Notes: generated by a model not told the origin, from the sequence alone. DNA of 40,600 nt from a virus (IMGVR_UViG_3300050119_000110:1-40600), one strand, 5' to 3'; shown: positions 13,827 through 23,245, counted from the stretch's first letter. Program-made: numbers and translations.

Positions 13827-14489
13827 ATGCAAGACATGGGTCAAGAAGAAGTTAATCAGAATCAAGAGCAAGTTGCTCCAGAGCAAGTTCAGCAACAACC
13901 TGCCGAGAAGATGATACCTGTTAGTCAGGTAAATGAAATCGTTAAGTCTCGAATGGCTGCGGCTGCGAACAAAGCGAGGGAGGAGATGAGTCAATCTAAT
14001 CAGTCTCAGGGCATGGGTGGTATGCAGTCCGTGAATGAGGACCAGATTAGAAGGATGATTGATGAAGCTGCTGAGAAGCGCTCCAACGAACATATGGCCC
14101 ATCGAATCGCCACTAACTTTGTATCAAAACTTGAGCCTGGTAGGGCTAAATACTCTGATTTTGATAGTGTAATAGGCGATTTAGATTTAGCGAATAATCC
14201 GCATATTGTGGCATTAACGGAAGGGATAGATAACACATCTGATGTTCTTTACGAAATGGGTGTAAACCCTAGTAAGTTCTCAGCGGTAGTTAACTTGGCT
14301 GTCCGAAATCCTCATCTTGCGGCGAGGGAATTAAGAAAGATTTCCGAATCGATTAAAACTAATGAGCAGGCTGCTTCTTATCCTAAGGCTAACGAGCCTT
14401 TGTCCGAACTTAAATCTTCCACTGTAGGTGTCGACAATGGCAAGATGAGTGTCCGCGATTTACGAAAGATGCCCTGGCTTAGAGGGTAG
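13827..14489 (+). CDS. Scaffolding protein
   Basis: A 220-residue protein between portal and coat, the place of P22 gp8. The N-terminus is glutamine- and glutamate-rich (QEEVNQNQEQVAPEQVQQQP), then a helical middle with VNEIVKSRMAAAANKAREEM and QIRRMIDEAAEKRSNEHMAH, and a folded part with LEPGRAKYSDFDSVIGDL. The end is basic (VRDLRKMPWLRG), as scaffolds need for coat binding. It is shorter than P22 gp8 (303). AAGGAA precedes the ATG. It would guide procapsid assembly and then leave the head. Confidence 0.8.
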   Translation: MQDMGQEEVNQNQEQVAPEQVQQQPAEKMIPVSQVNEIVKSRMAAAANKAREEMSQSNQSQGMGGMQSVNEDQIRRMIDEAAEKRSNEHMAHRIATNFVSKLEPGRAKYSDFDSVIGDLDLANNPHIVALTEGIDNTSDVLYEMGVNPSKFSAVVNLAVRNPHLAARELRKISESIKTNEQAASYPKANEPLSELKSSTVGVDNGKMSVRDLRKMPWLRG

Positions 14490-14538
14490 GAAAAGCTCAG
14501 CTGTCATTGTCTCTAATTAATTTTCATTGGAGATTGTA

Positions 14539-15843
14539 ATGACTACCCCAACTAATATTTTACAGCAAGTACAAACTTATCAGAGATCTAACCTTGCTCT
14601 GCTTCAAAACCAAAGTCCTTTTGTTGCAACTGCTAATACGAAATTTAAAGATTTCGAAAAGATTGTTGCGAACTTAGGTTCATCTGTAACATTTGATTTG
14701 CCACCTCGTTTCACGACTACTGGCTCTCTTGTTGCCACCTTCCAAGCTGCAAACCAACGTGTTCAAACTCTTACTGTTAATCAAGCTGCTAATACCTCTT
14801 ATGCATTCTCTGCACAAGAACGTATTTTTAACGTTGATAAAGATGTTGAGCCTTACATGGCTGTTTACGGAAGAAGTGCTGTTGCTGAACTAGGAACTTT
14901 GGTCGAGTCTAACTTGGCACTGAATGCAATTAGTGCTGTGACAGACCCAGCTACTTTCTTGCCTGACCCAACTTCTGGTCCTTTCCGATTCTTCGGTGAT
15001 GGCTTGACTCCAATTAATTCATTCACTCAGCTTGCCCAAATGATTGCTAATTTCAAGAACTTTGGTGCGGTACGTGAAGGGATTAAAGTTTATTTATCAG
15101 ACCTTATGATTCCAAATATCGTAGGTACTGGATTAAACCAATTCGCACCTCGTCGTAATGATGAGATTTCCATGAGTTGGGAAGTAGGAGAATTTGGTAC
15201 GCCTCCTGTTGAATATTTCCAATCTAACTTATTGGCTACTCAAATTGCCGGTAATGTTGGTAACAACCAATCTGTTATGACTGTGGTAGCAACTAACGAT
15301 CCTACTGGGCAATACATTAATACGATTACTTTTAGTGGCGCAACTGCAAACGATCCAAACGCTATTGCATATGGCGATATGTTCCAATTCCAAGATAACG
15401 TTAGTGGGTTTCCAAACCTCCGTTATTTAACTTTCATTGGACATGTAGCTTCTGGTCAGCCAGTGCAAAATCGCGTAACTAGCTCCGCAGGCTCGAATGG
15501 AATAGGACATGTTACAGTAACTTTGGCCAATCCTTTGGTTGCGGCTGCTGGTCCTAATCAAAACATTACAACCAACATTGTCGCTGGTATGCAAGTTAAG
15601 TTCTTACCTAGCCACAGAGCAGGCCTTGTTGTTGGTGGCGATGCGCTTTTCTTAGGGATGCCACGATTACCTGACCAATATCCATACCCAACTGCTGCTG
15701 AATATGACGAGCATACCGGCGTATCGCTTCGTATGACTTACGGTTCCTTATTCGGTCAAAACCAAACTGGGATGATTCATGACTGTGTGTGGGGAAGCAC
15801 TTTAGTTCCTGAATATAGTCTTCGAATCGCAATTCCTCTCTAA
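14539..15843 (+). CDS. Major capsid protein (P22 coat-like)
   Basis: A 434-residue coat protein, close to 430 in P22 gp5. I start at the ATG at 14539, with TTGGAG upstream; a TTG at 14527 is that ribosome site itself. Recognisable features are NLALLQNQSPFVATANTKFK, the FDLPPRF strand, the VNQAANTSYAFSAQERIFNV segment, and an inserted beta domain (about residues 235-360) like the P22 I-domain position. It ends CVWGSTLVPEYSLRIAIPL. It forms the head lattice. An intrinsic hairpin directly follows. Confidence 0.9.
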   Translation: MTTPTNILQQVQTYQRSNLALLQNQSPFVATANTKFKDFEKIVANLGSSVTFDLPPRFTTTGSLVATFQAANQRVQTLTVNQAANTSYAFSAQERIFNVDKDVEPYMAVYGRSAVAELGTLVESNLALNAISAVTDPATFLPDPTSGPFRFFGDGLTPINSFTQLAQMIANFKNFGAVREGIKVYLSDLMIPNIVGTGLNQFAPRRNDEISMSWEVGEFGTPPVEYFQSNLLATQIAGNVGNNQSVMTVVATNDPTGQYINTITFSGATANDPNAIAYGDMFQFQDNVSGFPNLRYLTFIGHVASGQPVQNRVTSSAGSNGIGHVTVTLANPLVAAAGPNQNITTNIVAGMQVKFLPSHRAGLVVGGDALFLGMPRLPDQYPYPTAAEYDEHTGVSLRMTYGSLFGQNQTGMIHDCVWGSTLVPEYSLRIAIPL

Positions 15844-15850
15844 TAAGAAT

Positions 15851-15880
15851 GCGCGGGGTAATTCCCGCGCTTCCTCATTA
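15851..15880 (+). terminator. Hairpin after coat gene, probable terminator
   Basis: GCGCGGG (15851-15857) pairs perfectly with CCCGCGC (15864-15870) around a six-base loop. The T-rich tail is interrupted (TTCCTCATTAATTTT), so termination may be partial, which would lower expression of the genes after the coat. Confidence 0.65.
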
Positions 15881-15896
15881 ATTTTAAAGGTGAAAT

Positions 15897-16655
15897 ATGA
15901 CTGAATTTACGCAAGTAGTTAATCAGGGATTTATGTATGTAAATGGATTGGGAATGGAATGGTTGTCGTCCAGTACTCTTCAGGTTTCTCCTGGAATGTG
16001 TCGAGATTCAACCAATAGTATCGACATTCCAGTTAATGTAGAACTGACTCTAAATACCGCTCTTCTTGGGGCTGGCGGTTTAGACCAAGGCGTTATGGCC
16101 ATCAATTCATCTTATAATGTTTATGTGATTTTCGATCCAACATTAAGATTGCCCCCATCTGTTATTTGCGGATTGTCTAAAGATTCAGATAATAATTTAA
16201 TTTCACTCCCTCAAATCCCATATGGTTATGCGATATATCGAAGAATTGGATATTTTACAACTGTAGCCAATACCAATATCTACAATTTTTGGCAAAATGG
16301 AAGTGGGTCACAAAAATTTTATAACTTAGATTATCCAGTAACTATTGGTTTCACTACTAACTCTCCAAGTTATACAACTGTCGACCTTACTCCTGCTCTG
16401 CCTTCTTCTGAAGAAATTACAGCAATTCTAAATGTAAATATGAACGCAGGAAGTACCGTAGTTGGAATAAGAACATTAGGCTCTCCTAATGGAGTTAACA
16501 CGTCAAATTACATAACTGTAAATTCTGCAAATGGTCAGTATCCAGGTCAATTCCAAATTATTACTGCATTAAACGGCTCGAATAATCCTTCTGTAGAATA
16601 TTCCGCTAATGGCGGTGGCAACATAAGAGTTGTTGGCTACATTGATTCATTATAA
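15897..16655 (+). CDS. Tandem virion-type paralogue 1 of 5
   Basis: A 252-residue, asparagine- and serine-rich beta protein without signal peptide. It shares with the next four genes the frame YVNGL near the N-terminus, PGMCRDSTNSIDI, GGLDQGVM, YAIYRRIGYFTT, NSPSYTTV and the C-terminal IRVVGYIDSL. It is the most diverged copy: it lacks the VITGGT block found in the others. Placed between coat and the gp4-like gene, so probably a structural component such as head decoration or a tail part; this is inference from position. The AAAGGTGAAAT ribosome site recurs before every copy. Confidence 0.8.
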   Translation: MTEFTQVVNQGFMYVNGLGMEWLSSSTLQVSPGMCRDSTNSIDIPVNVELTLNTALLGAGGLDQGVMAINSSYNVYVIFDPTLRLPPSVICGLSKDSDNNLISLPQIPYGYAIYRRIGYFTTVANTNIYNFWQNGSGSQKFYNLDYPVTIGFTTNSPSYTTVDLTPALPSSEEITAILNVNMNAGSTVVGIRTLGSPNGVNTSNYITVNSANGQYPGQFQIITALNGSNNPSVEYSANGGGNIRVVGYIDSL

Positions 16656-16669
16656 TTAAAAGGTGAAAT

Positions 16670-17446
16670 ATGTCTCAACTTACTAGTATTGTTAATAATC
16701 CTTATCGTTATGTTAATTCATTAACATTTACATGGACTTCTAGAACACAAGGTTATGTTAATCCGGGCCAATGCAGAGATTCCACTAATAACTTTGATAT
16801 GTATGCTTATTCTGGGATTACTTTGAATCTGGCATCTGAAGGTCTTGGCGGTTTAGACCAAGGCGTTTTGGTTGCAAATCAAAGCTATTCAATTTATTTG
16901 GTTGCAAATATTGAAAATCTTTCATTGCCCTCTGTTGTTGCTTCATTAACTTCAAGCATTGGACCATTTTTGCCTGTTGATTATCAAGTTTTTCGTCGTA
17001 TTGGATATTTCACTACTGATGGCAGTGCGCTCGTTAATACTTATTTAATGAGCGGATATAGTAACGACAAAATAATTAACCTGGACCAACAATTTATTAT
17101 TTCAGTTGCTTCAAATTCATCTGCTTATACAACTCTTCCTCTAGATACAAATTTTCCTCAATTTGTCGGATTAGTAGGTCTTATTTCAATAGCGGGAATA
17201 TCAACGGGAAGTCCTGCTACGCCTATGGTTATGGGAATAAGAGCTACTGGGGTTTTAACAGTTGGTCCAAATACTTCATGTTTTCTTACAAATTATTCTA
17301 ATAATAATATTGGTTCTCCCAATGGAGTTGCTTATCAAACTGCGCCGGCTCCTGTAATAACGGGCGGCACTAATGTTCCATCCATTGACTATAGTTGTAA
17401 TTCTGCATATCAAATTAGAATTGCAGGTTGGATTGATTCCTTATAA
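16670..17446 (+). CDS. Tandem virion-type paralogue 2 of 5
   Basis: A 258-residue copy of the array protein. It has YVNSLTFTW, NPGQCRDSTNNFDM, GGLDQGVLVANQSYSIYLV, YQVFRRIGYFTT, and the end block APVITGGT..PSIDYS..SAYQIRIAGWIDSL. Only 14 bases separate it from the previous stop, and that gap nearly repeats the other gaps of the array. Closest to copy 3 in sequence (both have TAP-PVITGGT and NNKVINLD-type segments). Function as for copy 1. Confidence 0.8.
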   Translation: MSQLTSIVNNPYRYVNSLTFTWTSRTQGYVNPGQCRDSTNNFDMYAYSGITLNLASEGLGGLDQGVLVANQSYSIYLVANIENLSLPSVVASLTSSIGPFLPVDYQVFRRIGYFTTDGSALVNTYLMSGYSNDKIINLDQQFIISVASNSSAYTTLPLDTNFPQFVGLVGLISIAGISTGSPATPMVMGIRATGVLTVGPNTSCFLTNYSNNNIGSPNGVAYQTAPAPVITGGTNVPSIDYSCNSAYQIRIAGWIDSL

Positions 17447-17460
17447 TTAAAAGGTGATAT

Positions 17461-18231
17461 ATGTCTCAAACTACAACTATTAATTTTGCGCCAAATCGCT
17501 ATGTAATGGGTCTAAATGTTACATGGTTGAATAATGTGGTTGCAACAATTAGTCCTGGGCAATGCAGGGATGCCAATAATTTATTTGATATGTATGTCAA
17601 TGAGCCATTGACACTAGGAGTTCTAAATAATGGCATTGGCGGATTAGATGTAGGAGCGTTGCTGCCAAACAATAGTTATTCTATTTATATTGTTTCAGAC
17701 CCGCAAAACACCATTCCACCTTATGCAATTGCCAGTTTGACCTCAAACCCTCTCCCTTTGATGCCTTACAATTATCAGATATACCGTCGTATTGGATATT
17801 TCACAACTAGCACCACTCCAGTTGTAAATACATATTTAACTAGCGGACAGAACAACGATAAAGTTATTAACTTGGATGTTGAAGTCAGCATTTCATTGAC
17901 AGCAAATTCTCCGAGTTATACGACTGTTGCTTTGGCAACGAATTTTCCTCAAGTTCCTGGATTAACTGCATATTTGAGCATTGCTCCATTTATTGATGGA
18001 AGCACTCCAGCTAATTATGTTGTGGGAGTTAGAGGAACAGGAGTTGTTTTATCTGGGCCGAATACCGCATGTTATCTTACGATGCATGCAAGTAATAATT
18101 CATCCGATGGTATTGGTTATCAAACTGCTCCTACACCAGTTATTACCGGTGGAACGACATTTCCGTCTATTGATTATAGTGGCAATTACGCTTCTCAACT
18201 TAGAATTGCCGGCTGGATTGATTCTTTATAA
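17461..18231 (+). CDS. Tandem virion-type paralogue 3 of 5
   Basis: A 256-residue copy. The N-terminus (MSQTTTINFAPNRYVMGLNV) differs from the others, then SPGQCRDANNLFDMYVNEPL follows with CRDAN in place of CRDST. Other shared blocks are GIGGLDVGALLPNNSYSIYI, YQIYRRIGYFTT, SPSYTTVAL and the end SQLRIAGWIDSL. It uses a GGTGATAT ribosome site. Divergence is concentrated in loops between the shared blocks. Confidence 0.8.
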   Translation: MSQTTTINFAPNRYVMGLNVTWLNNVVATISPGQCRDANNLFDMYVNEPLTLGVLNNGIGGLDVGALLPNNSYSIYIVSDPQNTIPPYAIASLTSNPLPLMPYNYQIYRRIGYFTTSTTPVVNTYLTSGQNNDKVINLDVEVSISLTANSPSYTTVALATNFPQVPGLTAYLSIAPFIDGSTPANYVVGVRGTGVVLSGPNTACYLTMHASNNSSDGIGYQTAPTPVITGGTTFPSIDYSGNYASQLRIAGWIDSL

Positions 18232-18251
18232 TTTTAATTAAAAGGTGAAAT

Positions 18252-19046
18252 ATGTCTTCAACATTCAAGCAAATTGTTTTCAATTCTGGCCTGTATGTTC
18301 GCGGATTATTAACACAATGGATTACCAGATCTAGCTTTTCATTAAATCCCGGTCAATGCAGAGATTCAACCAATACATTTGACATGGATTTCTCATCACC
18401 TGTAACTGTAGATTTAACTAAGAATGGAATTGGCGGATTAGATGTTGGGGACTTGGCGCCTAATGAAGGCTATTCAATATATGCAATAGGAGGATTTGAA
18501 AATTCTATCCAGCCTTCTGCCATTGCTACGCTGAGTACTAATGTATTGCCAGCGATGCCAAATAGTTATCAGATATATCGCCGAGTTGGTTACTTTACTA
18601 CTCGCGCAGATAGCCTTGTTAATACCTATGTGATGAATGGAAATAATAATGAAAAGCTCATCAATCTTGATGTGGTGGGCACATTTACTGTTACTGCAAA
18701 TTCTCCTAGTTACACCACTTTGCCATTGACTATTGAAGCCACTGGAAAGTTAGCAATGCCTCAAATTCCAGGATTAAGCGCACTGATTTCTGGATTTATT
18801 CTCTTTGACAGAAATCTTGTCGTCACGGGTGTTTTCGGAATCAGAACTACGGGACTTGTAGATACGACAGGAGCAAATACGAATAACTTTTTAACGCTTA
18901 ATACTTCCAATAATGGTCTGCTTCAAAACCAATATCAGACAGCACCTACAGCGGTAATTACCGGAGGGACGACCGCTCCATCTGTTGATTACAGCGTCAA
19001 TTCACCAGGGCAAATAAGAGTTTGCGGTTGGATTGATTCCCTATAA
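18252..19046 (+). CDS. Tandem virion-type paralogue 4 of 5
   Basis: A 264-residue copy, the longest. It has LYVRGLLTQWITRSSF, NPGQCRDSTNTFDM, GIGGLDVGDLAPNEGYSIYA, YQIYRRVGYFTT, SPSYTTLPL and an end block TAVITGGTTAPSVDYS..GQIRVCGWIDSL. It pairs with copy 5 in its TRSSF, AIGG-EN, ATLSTN-LP and FGIRTTGLVDT-type segments, so these two are the most recent relatives of the array. Confidence 0.8.
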   Translation: MSSTFKQIVFNSGLYVRGLLTQWITRSSFSLNPGQCRDSTNTFDMDFSSPVTVDLTKNGIGGLDVGDLAPNEGYSIYAIGGFENSIQPSAIATLSTNVLPAMPNSYQIYRRVGYFTTRADSLVNTYVMNGNNNEKLINLDVVGTFTVTANSPSYTTLPLTIEATGKLAMPQIPGLSALISGFILFDRNLVVTGVFGIRTTGLVDTTGANTNNFLTLNTSNNGLLQNQYQTAPTAVITGGTTAPSVDYSVNSPGQIRVCGWIDSL

Positions 19047-19060
19047 TTTAAAGGTGATAT

Positions 19061-19846
19061 ATGAATGTATTCACACAAATTGTTAATGCACCATTTTTAT
19101 ATGTAAATGGATTGATAACCAAATGGCTCACGCGTTCTAGTTTTAATGTAATGCCTGGAATATGCAGAGACTCAACGAATTCATTTGATATGATTTTCAA
19201 TGAATTAATTAGCGTTGATTTAAATAAAAAGGGAATTGGCGGTTTAGATAATGGAGTTTTACTACCCAATCAAAGCTATTCCATTTATGCCATCGGGGGA
19301 ATTGAAAACAATATTCTTCCCAGCGCTATTGCTACTTTAAGCACTAATATTTTGCCTTCTTTACCCACAATATATGAAGTCTATCGTCGTATTGGATATT
19401 TCACGACTCGTGGCGATTCTCTTGTTAATACTTATACGATGTGTGGAAATAACGCTGAGAAAACCATTAATTTAGATGCCGTAGTAACTTATTCTCAACA
19501 ACCAGCTGGCGATTGGACCACGCTGCCATTAAATGTTGGATTGCCTCAAATTCCAGGAATAAATGCAATTATTTCTACGATCGTAATTTCAAATGATACT
19601 TATCCCGTGGCTGTAAGTATTGTTGGAATAAGAACTACTGGCCTCGTTGATACAAGCGCAGCCCAGGAAAATGCTTATTTCGTTCAAAATTCATATGTAA
19701 CTCAAGGGGGCATACCACCTCCTTTTTATATAACCACTCAAGCACAGTCATATGTAATTACAGGGGGCGATACAATTCCTTCTGTTGACTATAAAAGCAA
19801 TACTCAATCTCAAGTCAGAATATGCGGTTGGTTAGATTCACTGTGA
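19061..19846 (+). CDS. Tandem virion-type paralogue 5 of 5
   Basis: A 261-residue copy with LYVNGLITKWLTRSSF, MPGICRDSTNSFDM, GIGGLDNGVLLPNQSYSIYA, YEVYRRIGYFTTR, and an end SYVITGGDTIPSVDY..SQVRICGWLDSL. The SPSYTT block is altered to PAGDWTTLPL. It closes the array seven bases before the gp4-like gene, so the array is transcribed with the head-completion genes. Confidence 0.8.
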   Translation: MNVFTQIVNAPFLYVNGLITKWLTRSSFNVMPGICRDSTNSFDMIFNELISVDLNKKGIGGLDNGVLLPNQSYSIYAIGGIENNILPSAIATLSTNILPSLPTIYEVYRRIGYFTTRGDSLVNTYTMCGNNAEKTINLDAVVTYSQQPAGDWTTLPLNVGLPQIPGINAIISTIVISNDTYPVAVSIVGIRTTGLVDTSAAQENAYFVQNSYVTQGGIPPPFYITTQAQSYVITGGDTIPSVDYKSNTQSQVRICGWLDSL

Positions 19847-19853
19847 GGTTTAT

Positions 19854-20561
19854 ATGCCATATACAACACGACAACTAATTATTTCTGCTTACTATAAGTC
19901 TGGCGTTGTGGCGCGTGAATTACAGACTGTAAGTGGAACTCAAATCAATGATGGATTGGAATCTCTGAATGATACATTGACCGAGAAGTCAGTGGTGAGC
20001 CAACTTGTTCCGTATTACACAAAATATAGTTTTACTGCGGTCATTAACCAGGAAATGTATTTCATTCCTAACCTAATCGAAGTTGAAACATTTACTTTTA
20101 ATATTGGGCCGGTCAGATATCAAATGAGTTCTGTTCCACGTAGAACATATTTTGGCGCAGGTCGAATTAATGATGTTGATTCACTCCCTTTCAATTGGCA
20201 TTTAGAGCGCTGTTTAAATGGAGCAAATCTATTTGTCTATTTCCTTCCTTCTCAAGATTTTCCAATGGAAATTTGGGGTAAATTTTCTCCCCCTAAAATT
20301 ACTTCTCTAGACCAAGACTTAGAATTAACCTTTGATGATTATTATATCGGGTATTTGAAGTATGCTCTTGCCCAAAGAATATGTGTTGATTTCACCATGA
20401 ATCTACCACCCCAAGCGCTAGAAACTCTCAGAAGTTATGAGGCGAAGTTTTCTTATATTAGTCCGCCAGATGTGACACTTTCAAAGTTATCTTCCTTGCA
20501 AGGCGGAAACCCTATGAATTGGGGTGATATCAATATCGGCAAAGGCTGGAGACCTCAGTAA
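19854..20561 (+). CDS. Head-completion protein (P22 gp4-like)
   Basis: A 235-residue protein. The N-terminal helices (TTRQLIISAYYKSGVVAREL, then GLESLNDTLTEKS) match the P22 gp4 tail accessory family, which extends the portal and plugs the filled head. It is longer than P22 gp4 (166), with extra beta-rich sequence (YYTKYSFTAVINQEMYFIPN). It overlaps the gp10-like gene by one base and comes in the P22 order. Confidence 0.8.
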   Translation: MPYTTRQLIISAYYKSGVVARELQTVSGTQINDGLESLNDTLTEKSVVSQLVPYYTKYSFTAVINQEMYFIPNLIEVETFTFNIGPVRYQMSSVPRRTYFGAGRINDVDSLPFNWHLERCLNGANLFVYFLPSQDFPMEIWGKFSPPKITSLDQDLELTFDDYYIGYLKYALAQRICVDFTMNLPPQALETLRSYEAKFSYISPPDVTLSKLSSLQGGNPMNWGDINIGKGWRPQ

Positions 20562-22081
20562 TGCTCAAGCAGAAACCTGAAAATGTTGGGGTTATCCCAC
20601 TTAAGATGGTTGGGTCAACGGTGTTTGGTCGCTATCCAAAGATATCGGTGGAGCAGACTTGGAATATGATCGAATCTGATGGCTTCCTTGTCCCTTACGC
20701 CGGTTACAAGCAAGAATTAATACTTTCAGATTTAGGAGTGGGACGAGGAATTTTTACAAGTGTTCGCCTTGGAAATATGATTGTTGTGGTTGACAACGAA
20801 GTCTATAGAATCAATCAAGCATTAACTGCAACTTTAGTGGGAACAATTGATTCCTTTACTGGAGATGTGTTCATTGATGAAAATGATAATAATCAAATTG
20901 CTATTTGCGACAAGCAAAACATATATATATATGATTATGTTGCAAGTACTTTTGGAATTGCTTCGACACCTCCAGGCTCTTCATTAGACTTTACGCCTGG
21001 ATATGTAGCGTTCCAAGATGGATATTTAATAGCCCCAGCTATTGGCTCCCCCGTTGGATTTTCTCAATGGAGACTATCCAATCCTAATGATGGATTAACG
21101 TGGCCGGCAGCCCCCAATAATATTGGTGGATTTCAGACGAAACCTGATACACCTCAAGCATGCATTAGATTTCCATCGAAAGGGAATCTTCTATTTGTAA
21201 TGGGCTCAACGGTAACCGAACCTTGGTTTGACGTGGGTAACTTTCCCTTCCCATACCAAAGAAGTAGCCAAAACAATATTGACTATGGATGCTTAAATCC
21301 TGCGACCATTGCTTCTGGAGACACTTTTGTTGTATGGCTAGGCGCTAATGAAAAATCAGGCCCCGTTATCCTTGTTAGCACAGGCGGGGATGCCATTCCA
21401 ATTAGTACAGAAGGTCTTAATTTTAAATTTGCGAACTTAAACCATCCTGAAATTTCATATGGATTTTTGTTTAAGCAAGACGGTCATTTGTTTTATCAGA
21501 TTACCTTTCCAGACCCAACGGATAATCTGACTTACACCTACGACTTTACTAACAAGAAGTTTTATACGTTATGCGACGAGAATTATAATGCGCATATTGC
21601 AAAGCGGGTAACATTCTACAATAACAAGTATTACTTCATTAGCTTCATTGATGGTAATTTGTATCAATTAAGCAGCGACTTTACTTATTACGATTACGGA
21701 TTGGATGAGAATAGCATTCCTCTTATTTATCAAATTCCAAGAATAAGGATTGTTCCGACTCTTAGGTTTCAAGATAGTACGCCCGCTATTTGGCAGAATT
21801 TGAATTTTGTTATAGAACAAGGTGAGCCTGTTTCTATGCCTCAGTCTTATTTAGTCGCTCACCCTGAGGCTTTAAGTATGAGAGTGGATTTGTCCATCTC
21901 AATTGATGGAGGCTCAACTTTCGGAAATTATGTGAGCCAGGAATTAAATCCAGCTGGCATACGAAAGAATTTACTCAGATTTTGGAATTTGGGCTACGCA
22001 AACGAAATGACCATGCAGTTTAGGTTTTACGGATTTGGCAGATTCGTCTTTGGTAATGGCGAAGTGAAGGCCTATCAATGA
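20561..22081 (+). CDS. Tail hub / DNA stabilisation protein (P22 gp10-like)
   Basis: A 506-residue beta-rich protein, near the 472 of P22 gp10. The opening (VGSTVFGRYPKISVEQTWNM, then DGFLVPYAGYKQE) and the repeated WD-like blades (GNMIVVVDNEVYRI, NQIAICDKQNIYIYD, GYLIAPAIGSPVGF) fit the family. It follows the gp4-like gene and would form the hexameric hub linking portal extension, fibres and needle. It overlaps the next gene by four bases. Confidence 0.85.
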   Translation: MLKQKPENVGVIPLKMVGSTVFGRYPKISVEQTWNMIESDGFLVPYAGYKQELILSDLGVGRGIFTSVRLGNMIVVVDNEVYRINQALTATLVGTIDSFTGDVFIDENDNNQIAICDKQNIYIYDYVASTFGIASTPPGSSLDFTPGYVAFQDGYLIAPAIGSPVGFSQWRLSNPNDGLTWPAAPNNIGGFQTKPDTPQACIRFPSKGNLLFVMGSTVTEPWFDVGNFPFPYQRSSQNNIDYGCLNPATIASGDTFVVWLGANEKSGPVILVSTGGDAIPISTEGLNFKFANLNHPEISYGFLFKQDGHLFYQITFPDPTDNLTYTYDFTNKKFYTLCDENYNAHIAKRVTFYNNKYYFISFIDGNLYQLSSDFTYYDYGLDENSIPLIYQIPRIRIVPTLRFQDSTPAIWQNLNFVIEQGEPVSMPQSYLVAHPEALSMRVDLSISIDGGSTFGNYVSQELNPAGIRKNLLRFWNLGYANEMTMQFRFYGFGRFVFGNGEVKAYQ

Positions 22082-22515
22082 ACCAAGTACCAGCGTTTGA
22101 ACGAGTTCAATATACGGATAAAGAGGGAAACTTAACCCCTGGAGTTAATAATAATTTACAGCAGTTGTATGCGACGTTGAGAGGATATGCGCAGCTTATA
22201 AATGTGACTGCCTCTCCTCAAATTATTTCGCCAAGTATTAAGTATTACGATAATTTTCTGGGAACAACAGTTTTCACATTGCCAACCGTTGCTCAGTTCG
22301 GAGATTTCTTCGCAATTATTGGAGGTCCTTCAGGTGGATGGTCTCTTCATCAGAGCGCATTACAACAAATCCAGTATGGGACTTTGTTTACTACTGTTGG
22401 GATAACTGGAAGTTTGAATGCAGCTGCTATTGGAAGCTGCGCATTTTTAATATGCACCAATCCTAATTTGGGATTTAGTGTTGAGAGTTTTGTTGGTACT
22501 TTGACAGTCACATAG
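22078..22515 (+). CDS. Short tail protein with knob-like C-terminal domain
   Basis: A 145-residue protein in the place of the P22 tail needle gene. The C-terminal 90 residues (TVFTLPTVAQFGDFFAIIGG, SGGWSLHQSALQQIQYGTLF, GSCAFLICTNPN) match the C-terminal domain of the fibre at 34216-35283 block by block. The N-terminal 50 residues are helical with VNNNLQQLYATLRGYAQL. It may be a trimeric knob on a very short needle; this is inferred from position and the shared domain. Confidence 0.7.
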   Translation: MNQVPAFERVQYTDKEGNLTPGVNNNLQQLYATLRGYAQLINVTASPQIISPSIKYYDNFLGTTVFTLPTVAQFGDFFAIIGGPSGGWSLHQSALQQIQYGTLFTTVGITGSLNAAAIGSCAFLICTNPNLGFSVESFVGTLTVT

Positions 22516-22525
22516 GAATTAAAAT

Positions 22526-23245
22526 ATGTTACCTACACCTAATTTTGGAAAAGCAAATATCCCAGCTCCTTTTGGTGGCGACATGGGCCAAGGAATGGGC
22601 GGGAATAATAACTACGGACTATCAACTGGCGTCACTGGAATTGCTAGTGGATTAGCCGCTTTATTCGGTGCGGGTGGCAAAAATCCTGCCGATGCGGGAA
22701 TGGGTTATCTCAATCAAGTTCCTGGTGCCACAAGCCAATATACTAATCCTTATTTGAATGCGGGTAAGCAGGCCACAGGCGTCCTTCAGGGTGAGTATGG
22801 GAAGGACATTAACGATCCAAACGCTCAGTACAACAAGTTCGCACAAGGCTATGAAGAGTCTCCCGGATATAAATTCAGCGTTGACCAAGCAACGAAAGGC
22901 GCCAATCAAGCAGCCGCTGCGGGCGGAATGTTAGGTAGCCCTGCTGAACAACAAGAGTTATCAAAAGTAATCCAAGGATTGTCGAGCCAAGACTTCGAAC
23001 AGTTCTTAAGTCATATCATGGGAATCTATGGCCAAGGTATTTCAGGCCAGCAAGGAATGTTTAATACTGGCGCTCAAACGGCTAATAATATGGCTCAAAG
23101 TGCTCAATCAAATTTAAATAACCAAGCGCAATTGGCATACCAAGGGCAGGCCAGTCAGAACCAGGCTCAAGGCGGCGGCTTTAATCAATTGATTAACGGA
23201 ATTGGAAGCGCTCTCCCTTCTTTATTAAGTTACATTGGATTATAA
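22526..23245 (+). CDS. DNA ejection protein (gp7-like position)
   Basis: A 239-residue glycine-, alanine- and glutamine-rich protein. It has a GVTGIASGLAALFGAGG hydrophobic segment, a middle with EESPGYKFSVDQATKGANQA, and a long polar helix-prone tail (MAQSAQSNLNNQAQLAYQGQ). That composition is typical of phage internal-head proteins ejected with DNA (P22 gp7 or T7-like core proteins). First of three such genes after the tail hub. Confidence 0.7.
   Translation: MLPTPNFGKANIPAPFGGDMGQGMGGNNNYGLSTGVTGIASGLAALFGAGGKNPADAGMGYLNQVPGATSQYTNPYLNAGKQATGVLQGEYGKDINDPNAQYNKFAQGYEESPGYKFSVDQATKGANQAAAAGGMLGSPAEQQELSKVIQGLSSQDFEQFLSHIMGIYGQGISGQQGMFNTGAQTANNMAQSAQSNLNNQAQLAYQGQASQNQAQGGGFNQLINGIGSALPSLLSYIGL

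Noticed and set aside
15897-19846. Diversity-generating retroelement acting on the paralogue array
   Set aside because: No reverse transcriptase and no template repeat with adenine-specific changes was seen.
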